Below the pieces are notes generated by a model. That model was not told the DNA's origin. It saw only the letters and a list, made by a program, of their open reading frames with translations, and did not search any database. From contig NZ_BAOG01000053.1 in assembly GCF_000400365.1 (NCBI RefSeq), forward strand, positions 124,001 through 188,000: a stretch of DNA of 64,000 nucleotides, in the 5' to 3' direction. The position numbers and the translations under genes are program-made. This stretch comes from Vibrio jasicida CAIM 1864 = LMG 25398. Lineage in GTDB: Bacteria; Pseudomonadota; Gammaproteobacteria; Enterobacterales; Vibrionaceae. Positions 36,109 to 47,383 of this stretch are shown here, piece after piece (positions within the stretch are counted from its first letter, which is position 1; every line of letters starts with the position of its first letter).

Positions 36109-37617
36109 ATGAATTTCACTATTAAACAACGAGCTCCAATTCATTCAGGTCGCAATCAAAAAGGGATTGCGGCAATTTGGTTCGCACTGAGTTTAGTGCC
36201 TGTTTTTGGTATGACATTTTTTGCTGTAGAGGGGACGCGTTATATCCAAGAGACAAGTCGACTGAGAGACGCAGCGCAAACTGCTGCATTGGCTATTACG
36301 ATAGACGACAAATCGAACCAAGCGGATGCATTGGCGACGATGTACATCAATGACTATGTGCGTGATATTTCCCATGTTGATATCCAAACGGTGAGGACGT
36401 ACGAAGAGCCAACAGAAGACAACGATAATACAGAAAAAATTCAGTATTCCGTGCAAGCGGTTACCACTCACAACTCTTGGTTTGCCAGTAACTTAATTCC
36501 ATCTTTTGAGGCTCAAGAGAAACTCGCTGGACAAGCCGTTGCAGCGAAATATCCTTTTTATTTAGGAGACAAAATCATTGATCTGGTTTTGGTGACTGAC
36601 TTTTCAGGGTCGATGAACAACAGCTGGGATGGCGAAATTAAAATTGATCTCCTCAAAGATGCGGTTAAGCAAATTTCAAATCGTATCTTAGTTCCGCGAG
36701 AAGGTGAGAGTGAGGTACTGAATCGTATTGCCATCATTCCATTTAACCTGCGAGTGCAAGAGAAGATCAATGACAACCTCTACTCTACCAGTCAGTTAAG
36801 GTACAAAGGTAACTACCGCAAAAGTGTCTCTTCAGTGAAGTATGAGCAGGTAAATTGGGACTATTGGTCTCCTTACTCTGAAGAAGCTGTGGAGGAATGT
36901 GCCAACAAACGCACCGACTGCCCAAACAAAAAAAGTTGGGAGCGAGACCAAGCGAAGCGAGTCGCAGATGTGGTGAATATCAATAATAATCGCCTGGAGA
37001 TTCCTGACTATGTCGGTTACTCAAAATCGGTTAGACACATGTTTGACGATAAAGTCGCGAATAACAATTTGACCTTTCACTTTAGGTCGAACAATAACAA
37101 GCTTTATAACTCCAGTATGACGCGGACTGGCCATTCGGGCTTTTATACCATTCCACTGACTGCCAACAAAACAAACCTCGACAAGGTACAAACCATGAGC
37201 TCGGGTGGGAATACTGCTGCCTATCAAGGCATGCTGCGTGGCTTGCAAATCATGGAAGATGGACGTCCAAATGGCAGTAACGAAGAAGAAACAGAGCAAT
37301 ACAATGACCGTCTTAAAATGCTGATAGTAATCAGTGATGGTATGGAGTTTCCTTATACACAAATCCTTCCGGGATTAGTCAATCAAGGTATGTGTGATAA
37401 GGCGCGTAAACACTTCCAAACTGAGAACGGCAATTTGTACATTGGCGTCATTGGCGTGAACTTCAGTGCATCTTCGCAAAGCGGTTTCCAAGATTGTGTG
37501 TTGAATCCGGATGAAGACATCATCGATGTAACAGAGACGGAAGACTTCATTAAGAAAATCGAAGAACTAATTCAGAAAGGATCTCGTGGTAATGGTGTAT
37601 CGAGACTATATGGGTGA
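36109..37617 (+). CDS. tadG: TadG, vWA-domain Tad protein
   Basis: 502 residues from ATG at 36109, 2 bases after tadF and preceded by GGGGAGGTAAC; an upstream in-frame start at 36010 would lie wholly inside tadF and is not used. N-terminal TadE-like leader QKGIAAIWFALSLVPVFGM. A von Willebrand factor A domain with the MIDAS start LVTDFSGSMNN follows near residue 165, and LKMLIVISDGMEFPY appears further on. Large surface or periplasmic protein linked to adhesion and Flp assembly in other tad systems. Confidence 0.9.
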   Translation: MNFTIKQRAPIHSGRNQKGIAAIWFALSLVPVFGMTFFAVEGTRYIQETSRLRDAAQTAALAITIDDKSNQADALATMYINDYVRDISHVDIQTVRTYEEPTEDNDNTEKIQYSVQAVTTHNSWFASNLIPSFEAQEKLAGQAVAAKYPFYLGDKIIDLVLVTDFSGSMNNSWDGEIKIDLLKDAVKQISNRILVPREGESEVLNRIAIIPFNLRVQEKINDNLYSTSQLRYKGNYRKSVSSVKYEQVNWDYWSPYSEEAVEECANKRTDCPNKKSWERDQAKRVADVVNINNNRLEIPDYVGYSKSVRHMFDDKVANNNLTFHFRSNNNKLYNSSMTRTGHSGFYTIPLTANKTNLDKVQTMSSGGNTAAYQGMLRGLQIMEDGRPNGSNEEETEQYNDRLKMLIVISDGMEFPYTQILPGLVNQGMCDKARKHFQTENGNLYIGVIGVNFSASSQSGFQDCVLNPDEDIIDVTETEDFIKKIEELIQKGSRGNGVSRLYG

Positions 37618-37622
37618 GAGAT

Positions 37623-38306
37623 ATGACCAAAACAATGCTAATTACAGGGATGCTGGTGGCCGGTTTCACGACCGTTAGTGCGAATGCCAGTGAAGTCAGT
37701 TCAAAAGTGACCGAATACTGCGGGACGTCATATTATGAATACTCGCACTCGATTCAGGTTGGCGACGTGACGGGTGTGGCATCGCATCGTGATGGTTATT
37801 TGCAAGTAACGGATGTGAGTAATGACCCTGCACTGAAGTGGGCGCTGATGAAGAACTCATCGTTACTTACCAATCCTAATGATTGCCTGACTTATATCTC
37901 CAATTTAGGTATTGCTCAGTTTAGCGGAGAGGTCAGCGATAAAGGTAAATTGATTGCGCGAGTGCACTTCGCCTTTGACAAGTTTAACCTTACCCCGTTG
38001 GCCAGAAATGTATTGAGCGATGTGGCTCGTCAACTTGCTCAAACGAACTATCAAGTAACAGTAGAAGGGCACACCGATTGGATTGGCACCAAAGCGTATA
38101 ACCAAACCTTGGGTCATAATCGAGCCAAAAGCACCGCTCGTGAGCTGCATTATTACGGGGTGAGCGAACAGAAAACTACGCTTAAATCCTTTGGTGAATC
38201 TGAACCGATAGCAACCAACAATACCTCTTCGGGTCGTTCTAAAAACCGTAGAGCAGACGTTTACATTCCAGCGGATGAACAGGAAAAACCACCAGCAAAG
38301 GAATAG
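37623..38306 (+). CDS. OmpA-domain protein closing the tad operon
   Basis: 227 residues from ATG at 37623 (GGTGAG 5 bases upstream). Signal peptide TMLITGMLVAGFTTVSANA. The C-terminal OmpA/MotB peptidoglycan-binding domain runs from about residue 115: VHFAFDKFNLTPLARNVLSDVA, VEGHTDWIGTKAYNQTLGHNRA, SGRSKNRRADVYI. It lies five bases after tadG and so belongs to the operon; probably tethers the pilus machine or its outer-membrane part to peptidoglycan. Confidence 0.87.
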   Translation: MTKTMLITGMLVAGFTTVSANASEVSSKVTEYCGTSYYEYSHSIQVGDVTGVASHRDGYLQVTDVSNDPALKWALMKNSSLLTNPNDCLTYISNLGIAQFSGEVSDKGKLIARVHFAFDKFNLTPLARNVLSDVARQLAQTNYQVTVEGHTDWIGTKAYNQTLGHNRAKSTARELHYYGVSEQKTTLKSFGESEPIATNNTSSGRSKNRRADVYIPADEQEKPPAKE

Positions 38307-38332
38307 GTGTTAACTACTGACTCGATGGAATT

Positions 38333-38365
38333 AAAAACGCCCGCCTCCAATTGGAAGCGGGCGTT
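38333..38365 (-). terminator. Terminator between tad operon end and chrA
   Basis: AACGCCCGC and GCGGGCGTT arms around TCC-AATT-GGA. On the minus strand it is followed by TTTTTAA, so it is strongest as the chrA terminator; it may also stop the tad transcript. Confidence 0.8.
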
Positions 38366-38394
38366 GCACTCTTGTCTTTGTCTTAGCGATGCGC

Positions 38395-39534
38395 TTACAT
38401 CATGCCTGTTACGATGCCTGCTGTGACAAAGAACACAATCATCCAAAGCACCGACAAGTTAAGTTTCTTATGTAAGTAGAAACCAGCTATCACAAGAGCG
38501 ATGTCGATTGGAGCAACGACAGCGCTGCTGAATACTGGTTGGTAAAGTGCTGCCAATAGCAAACCAACGACCGATGCGTTTACGCCGTTGATTGCACCTG
38601 ACACTGCCGGTTTACCAGCCAGCGCTTGCCAGTTCTTTAGCACGCCAAGCAGCAATAAGAAGCCCGGTAAGAACACACCTAATGTTGCGACTAGCGCGCC
38701 TAGGATAGGTGCATCAGACAGCTCGTAACCAATGTAAGTCGCGAAGGTAAACATTGGCCCCGGTACTGCTTGCGCTGCGGCGTAGCCCGTTAGGAATGCG
38801 TCTTGGCTGAGTTGATCGCCAACGATGTTTTGCAGTAGCGGAAGTACCACGTGACCACCACCGAACACTAAGCTACCCGCTTGGAAGAAATCGCTAAACA
38901 ATCCGATCATCGGAAGGGTGTGAGCCACAAACGGCAAACCAACTAGAAGTACTGCGAACAGCGCCAATGGTGCAATGGTTGGTTTAAAAGGTTCTGTAGG
39001 TGCTGTGGATTCTTTCTTTAGATATTGAGTGCCAATCAAGCCCGCTACTACAAGCACCAGCATTTGAGTTGCGATGCTCGGTGCAACCAATAACGCAATG
39101 GCGGTTGCCACACACAAGCCGGCAGTTAGTTTGCTTTGACAGAAGTTTTTGTACATTCCCCAAGTCGCATCTGCCACCACAACGACCGCCAGCAACTTCA
39201 AGCCGTGAACGATGTTTTGGAACAATGCGGTATCAGTGATCTGGCTGCTTACCATCGCAAGCGCCAACATGATGATCACGGAAGGCAACGTGAAGCCAAG
39301 AAACGCCATGCATGCGCCGCCTAGGCCTCCGCGTTTGTAACCCAGAGCAAAGCCAACTTGGCTAGAACCAGGGCCCGGTAAGAATTGGCTCAAAGCCACG
39401 ATCTGTGCGTATTCGCTGTCATCAATCCATTTGAGCTTTTCAACGAACGTTTGGCGGAAGTAACCGATGTGCGCCGCAGGGCCACCGAAACTGATCCAAC
39501 CAAGCCAAAAAAAGGTTTTAAAAATGGTAAACAT
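38395..39534 (-). CDS. chrA: Chromate transporter ChrA family
   Basis: 379 residues from ATG at 39534 (MFTIFKTFFWLGWISFGGPA); the frame extends 11 codons upstream but without a good ribosome-binding site. Two homologous CHR domains are visible, each with the FGGP-type motif: WISFGGPAAHIGYFR and AGSLVFGGGHVVLPLLQ; FLPGPGSSQVGFALGY and AAQAVPGPMFTFATYIGY repeat as well. Membrane exporter of the CHR family, shown to move chromate in some members; the natural substrate is often unknown. Divergent from a LysR gene. Confidence 0.9.
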   Translation of the reverse strand: MFTIFKTFFWLGWISFGGPAAHIGYFRQTFVEKLKWIDDSEYAQIVALSQFLPGPGSSQVGFALGYKRGGLGGACMAFLGFTLPSVIIMLALAMVSSQITDTALFQNIVHGLKLLAVVVVADATWGMYKNFCQSKLTAGLCVATAIALLVAPSIATQMLVLVVAGLIGTQYLKKESTAPTEPFKPTIAPLALFAVLLVGLPFVAHTLPMIGLFSDFFQAGSLVFGGGHVVLPLLQNIVGDQLSQDAFLTGYAAAQAVPGPMFTFATYIGYELSDAPILGALVATLGVFLPGFLLLLGVLKNWQALAGKPAVSGAINGVNASVVGLLLAALYQPVFSSAVVAPIDIALVIAGFYLHKKLNLSVLWMIVFFVTAGIVTGMM

Positions 39535-39646
39535 GTTGAGCCTGTTAAATCTCCAATAAAACGGCATCTACTGTAAGAAATGTACTAAGATGATTCAAAT
39601 TAATAGTTTTAATTTCATCTATGAATGAAATAGGATGAGGTGTTCT

Positions 39647-40564
39647 GTGAAAGATGATGTTCAGTGGCGCAATATCGACTTAAATCTATTGGTGACCTTT
39701 TCTTACCTATATCGCTATCGCAGTGTGAGCTTGGCGGCCGAGAAAAGCTTTGTCAGTCAGTCTGCCATGAGCCACAGCTTGTCGCGTTTGCGCGTGTTGT
39801 TTGATGACCCATTGTTTGAGCGTAAAGGTCATAAGATGGACCCAACCGAACACGCACATCATATTGCGCCGACGGTGCATCATTTATTGGACTCGATTGC
39901 CAAAGACTTACTGACGAAGTCCGCTTTTCGACCAGAAAACTACGCCGGCGTGTGCCGCATTGGTTTAACCGACTACGCCGAATTCATCTTCGCCCCACTG
40001 CTTTATGATGAAATCCGTAAGCGTGCGCCAGAAGCCCAAATAAGTTTTATCAACGTCAACCGCAGCAATTACGTGGCGATAACGGAACACGATAAATTAG
40101 ATGTCATCATCGGCAGTATGCCTGTGCTCGACGATAACTTTGAGAGCCAGTACCTCTACACAGAAAAGCACGTGTGTCTGTGTGATAAGCGAGTTTTGAA
40201 AGGTGAAACACAACTGTCGATTCATGCTTTTACCAATATCGAGCAAGCCCTAGTGAGTCCTGATGGCAGCTTGAGTACACAAGTAGACAAAAAGCTTGCG
40301 GAGCATGGCTTGAGCCGAAAAGTCACCGTCGCTTCACGTAACTTTCTGACAATTCGAAACTTGCTTAAACAGCGTGAGTTGGTTGCGATTGTGCCGGAGA
40401 AAATGGCGCAAGCGGAAGGGTTCTCGGACGACTTGGTGAGCGTCCAGCCGCCGATTGCGGTGGCGGATTTTGATATCGCCATGTTGTGGCATACCAGTCG
40501 TAATAACGAGGATAAAGGGATTTGGCTGCGTCAGCTAGTGGCAGAATTGATCACAGGTAATTGA
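39647..40564 (+). CDS. LysR-family regulator divergent from chrA
   Basis: About 305 residues. The start is placed at GTG 39647 (MKDDVQWRNIDLNLL, with GAGG 7 bases upstream); ATG at 39635 is the alternative. HTH: LNLLVTFSYLYRYRSVSLAAEKSFVSQSAMSHSLSRLRVLFDDPLFER, NodD/LinR-type. 112 bases separate it from chrA, its likely target. Confidence 0.88.
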   Translation: MKDDVQWRNIDLNLLVTFSYLYRYRSVSLAAEKSFVSQSAMSHSLSRLRVLFDDPLFERKGHKMDPTEHAHHIAPTVHHLLDSIAKDLLTKSAFRPENYAGVCRIGLTDYAEFIFAPLLYDEIRKRAPEAQISFINVNRSNYVAITEHDKLDVIIGSMPVLDDNFESQYLYTEKHVCLCDKRVLKGETQLSIHAFTNIEQALVSPDGSLSTQVDKKLAEHGLSRKVTVASRNFLTIRNLLKQRELVAIVPEKMAQAEGFSDDLVSVQPPIAVADFDIAMLWHTSRNNEDKGIWLRQLVAELITGN

Positions 40565-40570
40565 TCTTAT

Positions 40571-40593
40571 AAGGGCACCACGAGGGTGCCCTT
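40571..40593 (+). terminator. Terminator after the LysR gene
   Basis: AAGGGCACC-ACGAG-GGTGCCCTT, a 9-bp perfect stem just after the stop at 40564. Short T tract; convergent with ygjI. Confidence 0.7.
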
Positions 40594-40616
40594 TAAGTAA
40601 CCGAGCTATAGGTCGG

Positions 40617-42059
40617 TTATACTTGCGTTACTGGCTCTTGCGCCTTTTCTTGCGTTGCTTGTTGTTTGATAGCTTGCTTCTTTTCAAAGCGAGAGATCCA
40701 CCACCAAGCCAGAGCAGAGAAGACGGCAGTCATAAACACGTTGATGAAGAACGCACGTACCAAGTCAACGCCTGTTGGAAATGCCGACGCGGTCATACTC
40801 ACCACAAAGATTGCAATTAGTACAGACACCACACTCATGCCCACTTTGCGTGAACCCATACGGAAGTCGCGCGGTGTATCATCGTGTTTTAGACGGAACA
40901 CAAAGTACGCCACCATGATGAAGATTGGCGGTAGCATCGCCGTACCTGCGGTTAGGTTGATCGCTTGGTTCATCATGTCTTGCACGGATTCTGAACCAAA
41001 GCCGTTGACGATCAGCATCACCACAACGAACGCGAATTGCCACCATGCTGCACGTACTGGTACACCATGCTCGTTTAGCTCTGTGGTTTTCTCGCCGTAT
41101 ACACCTTTTGGAATTTCAGAGAAGTGAATTTTTACTGGTGCCGCAGTCCACATCATCATTGAGCCAAACATCGCGATGAACAAAATGATGCCAACGAAGC
41201 GGCCAACCAATACTGTTGAAATATCGAAGTATTGAGCCATACCGGTAAAGATTTCTACCATGCCGCCTGCGTATGTTAGGTCTTCTCGCGGAACGAACAC
41301 GTTCACCAAAAGTGAGCCAATAGCGTACATCGCACCAATCAAGACGCCCGCCATGATGATCACTTTGATGAAGGCTTTTTGGCCGCCTTTTACATCTTTT
41401 AGGTACGCCGCTGCGGTTTCTGCACCGCCTGCTGCTTGGAAGATCCAACACATAATACCTAACGTTGCCCAGTTAATGGTTGGGCTCATTGCTTCTAGTG
41501 TGATTGGCTCTGCTGGCGTGTAAGTGTCGCCGCCCAGCGCCATTAGCGCGCCGAGAACGTAAATGCCGAATAGGGCAAACACACCGTAAGCAACCAGCTC
41601 AGAAATTTTACCTAACCAAGATGCGCCTTTGGTTGAAATTTGGGTCGCCGCTGCGAACAGAACGATCGAAATTACCGACGTGACCATTGGTGAGAAGGTG
41701 TATTCGTAACCAAGCATCGCATAAGACGCGTAAGCAATCACGTTTGGTAGCAGAGACACAAACCAAAATAGGTTCACGAACCAGTAGAGGAACGAACCTA
41801 GGTAAGCGGCTTTAGAGCCAAGCGGTTGTTTAAGCCAGTCGTACATACCTGACTCAGAGTTTTTGTTCGCCGAAACGAACTCAGCAATGATGAATACAAA
41901 TGGAATGAAGTAAACGATCGTCGCGAAAAGGAAGATAGGGGCAGAGCTAAGGCCAAGCTCAATGTTGTTGTTCACGATGTTACGGACGTTAAATACCGCC
42001 GCAAATGTCATCGACAGCAAGGCGAATTTGCCAATGGTGCCGCGCATAGATTCAGACAT
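40617..42059 (-). CDS. ygjI: APC-superfamily permease YgjI
   Basis: 480 residues, about 12 membrane helices. Strong similarity, from memory, to E. coli YgjI: GKFALLSMTFAAVFN at the start, FIPFVFIIAEFVSANKNSES, WIFQAAGGAETAAAYLKDVKG, SEIPKGVYGEKTTELNEHGV and PRDFRMGSRKVG. The APC fold suggests amino acid or amine transport, but in both E. coli and here it sits directly behind ebgC, so a sugar-related substrate is conceivable. Separated from ebgC by 203 bases with an inverted repeat. Confidence 0.85.
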   Translation of the reverse strand: MSESMRGTIGKFALLSMTFAAVFNVRNIVNNNIELGLSSAPIFLFATIVYFIPFVFIIAEFVSANKNSESGMYDWLKQPLGSKAAYLGSFLYWFVNLFWFVSLLPNVIAYASYAMLGYEYTFSPMVTSVISIVLFAAATQISTKGASWLGKISELVAYGVFALFGIYVLGALMALGGDTYTPAEPITLEAMSPTINWATLGIMCWIFQAAGGAETAAAYLKDVKGGQKAFIKVIIMAGVLIGAMYAIGSLLVNVFVPREDLTYAGGMVEIFTGMAQYFDISTVLVGRFVGIILFIAMFGSMMMWTAAPVKIHFSEIPKGVYGEKTTELNEHGVPVRAAWWQFAFVVVMLIVNGFGSESVQDMMNQAINLTAGTAMLPPIFIMVAYFVFRLKHDDTPRDFRMGSRKVGMSVVSVLIAIFVVSMTASAFPTGVDLVRAFFINVFMTAVFSALAWWWISRFEKKQAIKQQATQEKAQEPVTQV

Positions 42060-42226
42060 AGAGTCCTCCGATGAATCACGTCAATTCCCTTCGTAACTCA
42101 GTGATAGTGCTATTGACCGTTTTATCATCCTTGGGCGAATACTATTCGTAATCGCGTTGGATTGCTGAGGTCTACAACTGATCTGTGATCTGAATTACTT
42201 TGGGTTTATTTAATTATTTTGTTGTT

Positions 42227-42249
42227 AGGCCAGACGCGTTGTCTGGCCT
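42227..42249 (-). repeat. Hairpin between ebgC and ygjI
   Basis: AGGCCAGAC-GCGTT-GTCTGGCCT, 9-bp perfect stem without a T run on the minus strand. Probably an attenuating or mRNA-stabilising hairpin 14 bases after the ebgC stop. Confidence 0.65.
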
Positions 42250-42262
42250 TGCCTGTAAGCCG

Positions 42263-42712
42263 TTATTTATTTAGGAAATAGCCATCTTCGATGGTCACTT
42301 TGAGCACCACTTTTCTTACTCGGTTGTCACCGTGGAAGCGGTACGCTTTATCGTTATCAAAAATTGCAACTTGGCCTTCACAAAGCTCACGAGTCTCACC
42401 TTGACCGGAGAGAAATTCGCGGTCAGTTTCATCTCGATATGCTTGCTCTAGGCGTAAATCGGATTTGTCGGCGAACTCCACTGTTTCGCGACCTTCTAGG
42501 TAGTAATGCACATCGAAGTAGCGGCGGTTACCTTCAAACAGGTCGGTTTGTTTTGTGCCGTCTTCAATCATGTAAACCAGAGAGTCACCAATCGAATACA
42601 TCACGCCGTCTTTGATGTTGGCGATGTTCTCAATCGCTTCCACGCAGCGGTTCCATTTACGACCGTCGCGGTACACGACTTTGAATTGTTCTAAGTTGTC
42701 TAACACGATCAT
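42263..42712 (-). CDS. ebgC: Evolved beta-galactosidase beta subunit EbgC (YhcH/YiaL family)
   Basis: 149 residues. Small cupin-like subunit needed for full EbgA activity in E. coli. Starts MIVLDNLEQFKVVYRDGRKWNRC, with family-typical SLVYMIEDG and FDVHYYLEGRE. Begins 3 bases after ebgA stops, so translationally linked. Confidence 0.93.
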   Translation of the reverse strand: MIVLDNLEQFKVVYRDGRKWNRCVEAIENIANIKDGVMYSIGDSLVYMIEDGTKQTDLFEGNRRYFDVHYYLEGRETVEFADKSDLRLEQAYRDETDREFLSGQGETRELCEGQVAIFDNDKAYRFHGDNRVRKVVLKVTIEDGYFLNK

Positions 42713-42715
42713 GGA

Positions 42716-45832
<3,117 letters not shown>

Positions 45833-45934
45833 TTAGCTTGGTCATGTCGACGCGGTATCGTCAGCGTCGAATCTGCCCAAAAGAAATGCAGCCGATGTAT
45901 TGTGAAAAGGCTTATGAGTTATCTGGGAAAGATA

Positions 45935-45953
45935 TTAGTAAAAGTTTTACTAA
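45935..45953. promoter_or_regulatory. Candidate EbgR operator upstream of ebgA
   Basis: TTAGTAAAA-G-TTTTACTAA is a perfect 19-bp palindrome with a single central base, 121 bases upstream of the ebgA start. A similar palindrome precedes ygjH (59500–59513) and a half copy precedes ebgR (47232–47240). LacI-family repressors bind such symmetric sites. Binding by EbgR is inferred. Confidence 0.6.
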
Positions 45954-45962
45954 AATAAATTA

Positions 45963-45978
45963 GTGAAAACGTTTAACT
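45963..45978. promoter_or_regulatory. LacI-family-like site upstream of ebgA
   Basis: GTGAAAACGTTTAACT has the CG-centred LacI-family core. It misses the GalR consensus at three positions, so it might be a weak GalR or EbgR site. Confidence 0.35.
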
Positions 45979-46103
45979 TTAACTTGATCACGTTTTAAAT
46001 AGCGATCGGTGAGCAAGATGTGATCAGCATAAAGGAATAGCATCCCAAGCTTATTTTCTGGGTAAAATGAGTAAAAAATGACGGGAATTTAGATAAGAGA
46101 AAT

Positions 46104-46127
46104 AAAAAAGCACTGAGGATTCAGTGC
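46104..46127 (-). terminator. Terminator after ebgR
   Basis: GCACTGA-GGAT-TCAGTGC stem followed on the minus strand by TTTTTTATTT, 29 bases after the ebgR stop. Separates ebgR from ebgACI transcription. Confidence 0.88.
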
Positions 46128-46155
46128 CTTATAAAATAAGAATAAAGAGGGATAA

Positions 46156-47142
46156 CTACTTAGTCGTGCCGCGCAGCTTGAGTTTGCTTGGTACGTGGAC
46201 TTGCAATGGCAGCGCACGACCATCGCGGTATTTTTCTACCAATAAGTTTACCCCTTGTATGCCCATCATCTCTGAGTGAATTCGCACGGTAGAGAGCGGT
46301 GGGAAGGTAAAGCGCGCGGTTGGAATGTCATTCACACTGATCAGAGCAATGTCTTGTGGAATGTTCAAACCGAACTCATGGATAGCACGTAAAACCCCAA
46401 TCGCAATCGAGTCTGATGCGATAAAGAGTGCTGTCGGAAAGTCGCCTTTGGCCAACATCACTTTGGCTAAGTCGTAACCCGAGAGGCTAGAAAAATCGCC
46501 GCGGTAAATGTCATTCTCTGACACGACACCTTTTAGGTTGCCGTATTCCACAAACGCGTTTTCGCGAATGTCCGCGGTGTTTGGTTCGTCTTGTCCACCA
46601 ATGAAACCAATGCGCTGGTAACCTTGTTCGACGAAGAAGTCGACGACTTGCTTACTGATGCGAGCAAGATCGATATCAACGCTGTCGTACATGCTTTCGC
46701 TGTCTGAGAAGTCGATATAACAAATGCTGTCTGCGAGGCGCTTAGGTAGTTTATTGATGATCGCTTTATCGGTTTTACCAACCAAAAGGATGCCGGTGAT
46801 CTTTTGTGTTTCGACGTCAATTTCGCTGTTGTAGCAATTGGTTAGCGTAATGCCCAATCTATCACATTGGGTTTCAATCCCGTGGCGAATGGATAAATAG
46901 TAAGGATCATTCACCTCTGCTTCTTGCTTGTAGTTATACAAAGCTAAAAAGTGGTGTTTTTGTTTCGCCTCTTTGGTGGCTTTTTTTGAACTGCTGGTGC
47001 GGTATTCCAGCTTTTCAGCAATCTCTAAGATGCGGTGTTTGGTTTCTTCTTTTACGCTCAGAGTCGGATCGTCATTCAACACGCGTGAGACGGTTGCAAG
47101 TGAGACGCCCGCTTCTGTAGCGATATCTTTTAGTGTTGCCAT
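46156..47142 (-). CDS. ebgR: EbgR, LacI-family repressor
   Basis: 328 residues from ATG at 47142 (GGGAAG 5 bases upstream; an in-frame GTG two codons earlier is the alternative). HTH: MATLKDIATEAGVSLATVSRVLNDDPTLSVKEETKHRI, nearly the same as E. coli EbgR. The effector domain matches as well (NDPYYLSIRHGIETQCDRLGI; FIGGQDEPNTADIRE; VPSKLKLRGTTK). Represses the ebg operon until a galactoside is present. Confidence 0.95.
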   Translation of the reverse strand: MATLKDIATEAGVSLATVSRVLNDDPTLSVKEETKHRILEIAEKLEYRTSSSKKATKEAKQKHHFLALYNYKQEAEVNDPYYLSIRHGIETQCDRLGITLTNCYNSEIDVETQKITGILLVGKTDKAIINKLPKRLADSICYIDFSDSESMYDSVDIDLARISKQVVDFFVEQGYQRIGFIGGQDEPNTADIRENAFVEYGNLKGVVSENDIYRGDFSSLSGYDLAKVMLAKGDFPTALFIASDSIAIGVLRAIHEFGLNIPQDIALISVNDIPTARFTFPPLSTVRIHSEMMGIQGVNLLVEKYRDGRALPLQVHVPSKLKLRGTTK

Positions 47143-47231
47143 GTTCACTTCCCGTTGGCAAAGCTCACTGTCCCAGTGAGATAAGCAATAATCCCACCAT
47201 TGTAAACAGCTACTTATGGATGCACAAATTT

Positions 47232-47240
47232 TTAGTAAAA
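47232..47240. promoter_or_regulatory. Half operator upstream of ebgR
   Basis: TTAGTAAAA, the same 9-mer as one arm of the ebgA palindrome, 90 bases upstream of the ebgR start. The second arm is absent (CTGTGCGA). Possible weak autoregulation; the 9-mer also occurs inside two coding regions of the window, so this alone is weak. Confidence 0.3.
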
Positions 47241-47296
47241 CTGTGCGAGTGGGTGAAATAAAGTGACTACATGGAAAAGAGGTTTTTTAAGCAAAC

Positions 47297-47333
47297 AAAA
47301 GCCCGAGCGGCTAGGACTCTCCGGTCGGGCTTT
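47297..47333 (-). terminator. Terminator after the PBP2 gene
   Basis: AAAAGCCCGA and TCGGGCTTT arms with an inner CGG/CCG. The minus strand tail is TTTTGTTT. 51 bases after the stop at 47384. Confidence 0.85.
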
Positions 47334-47383
47334 GTTGTTCACTATTGCTGCTTAACATGAGTAGCAAGGCGATAAGGTTAAAC

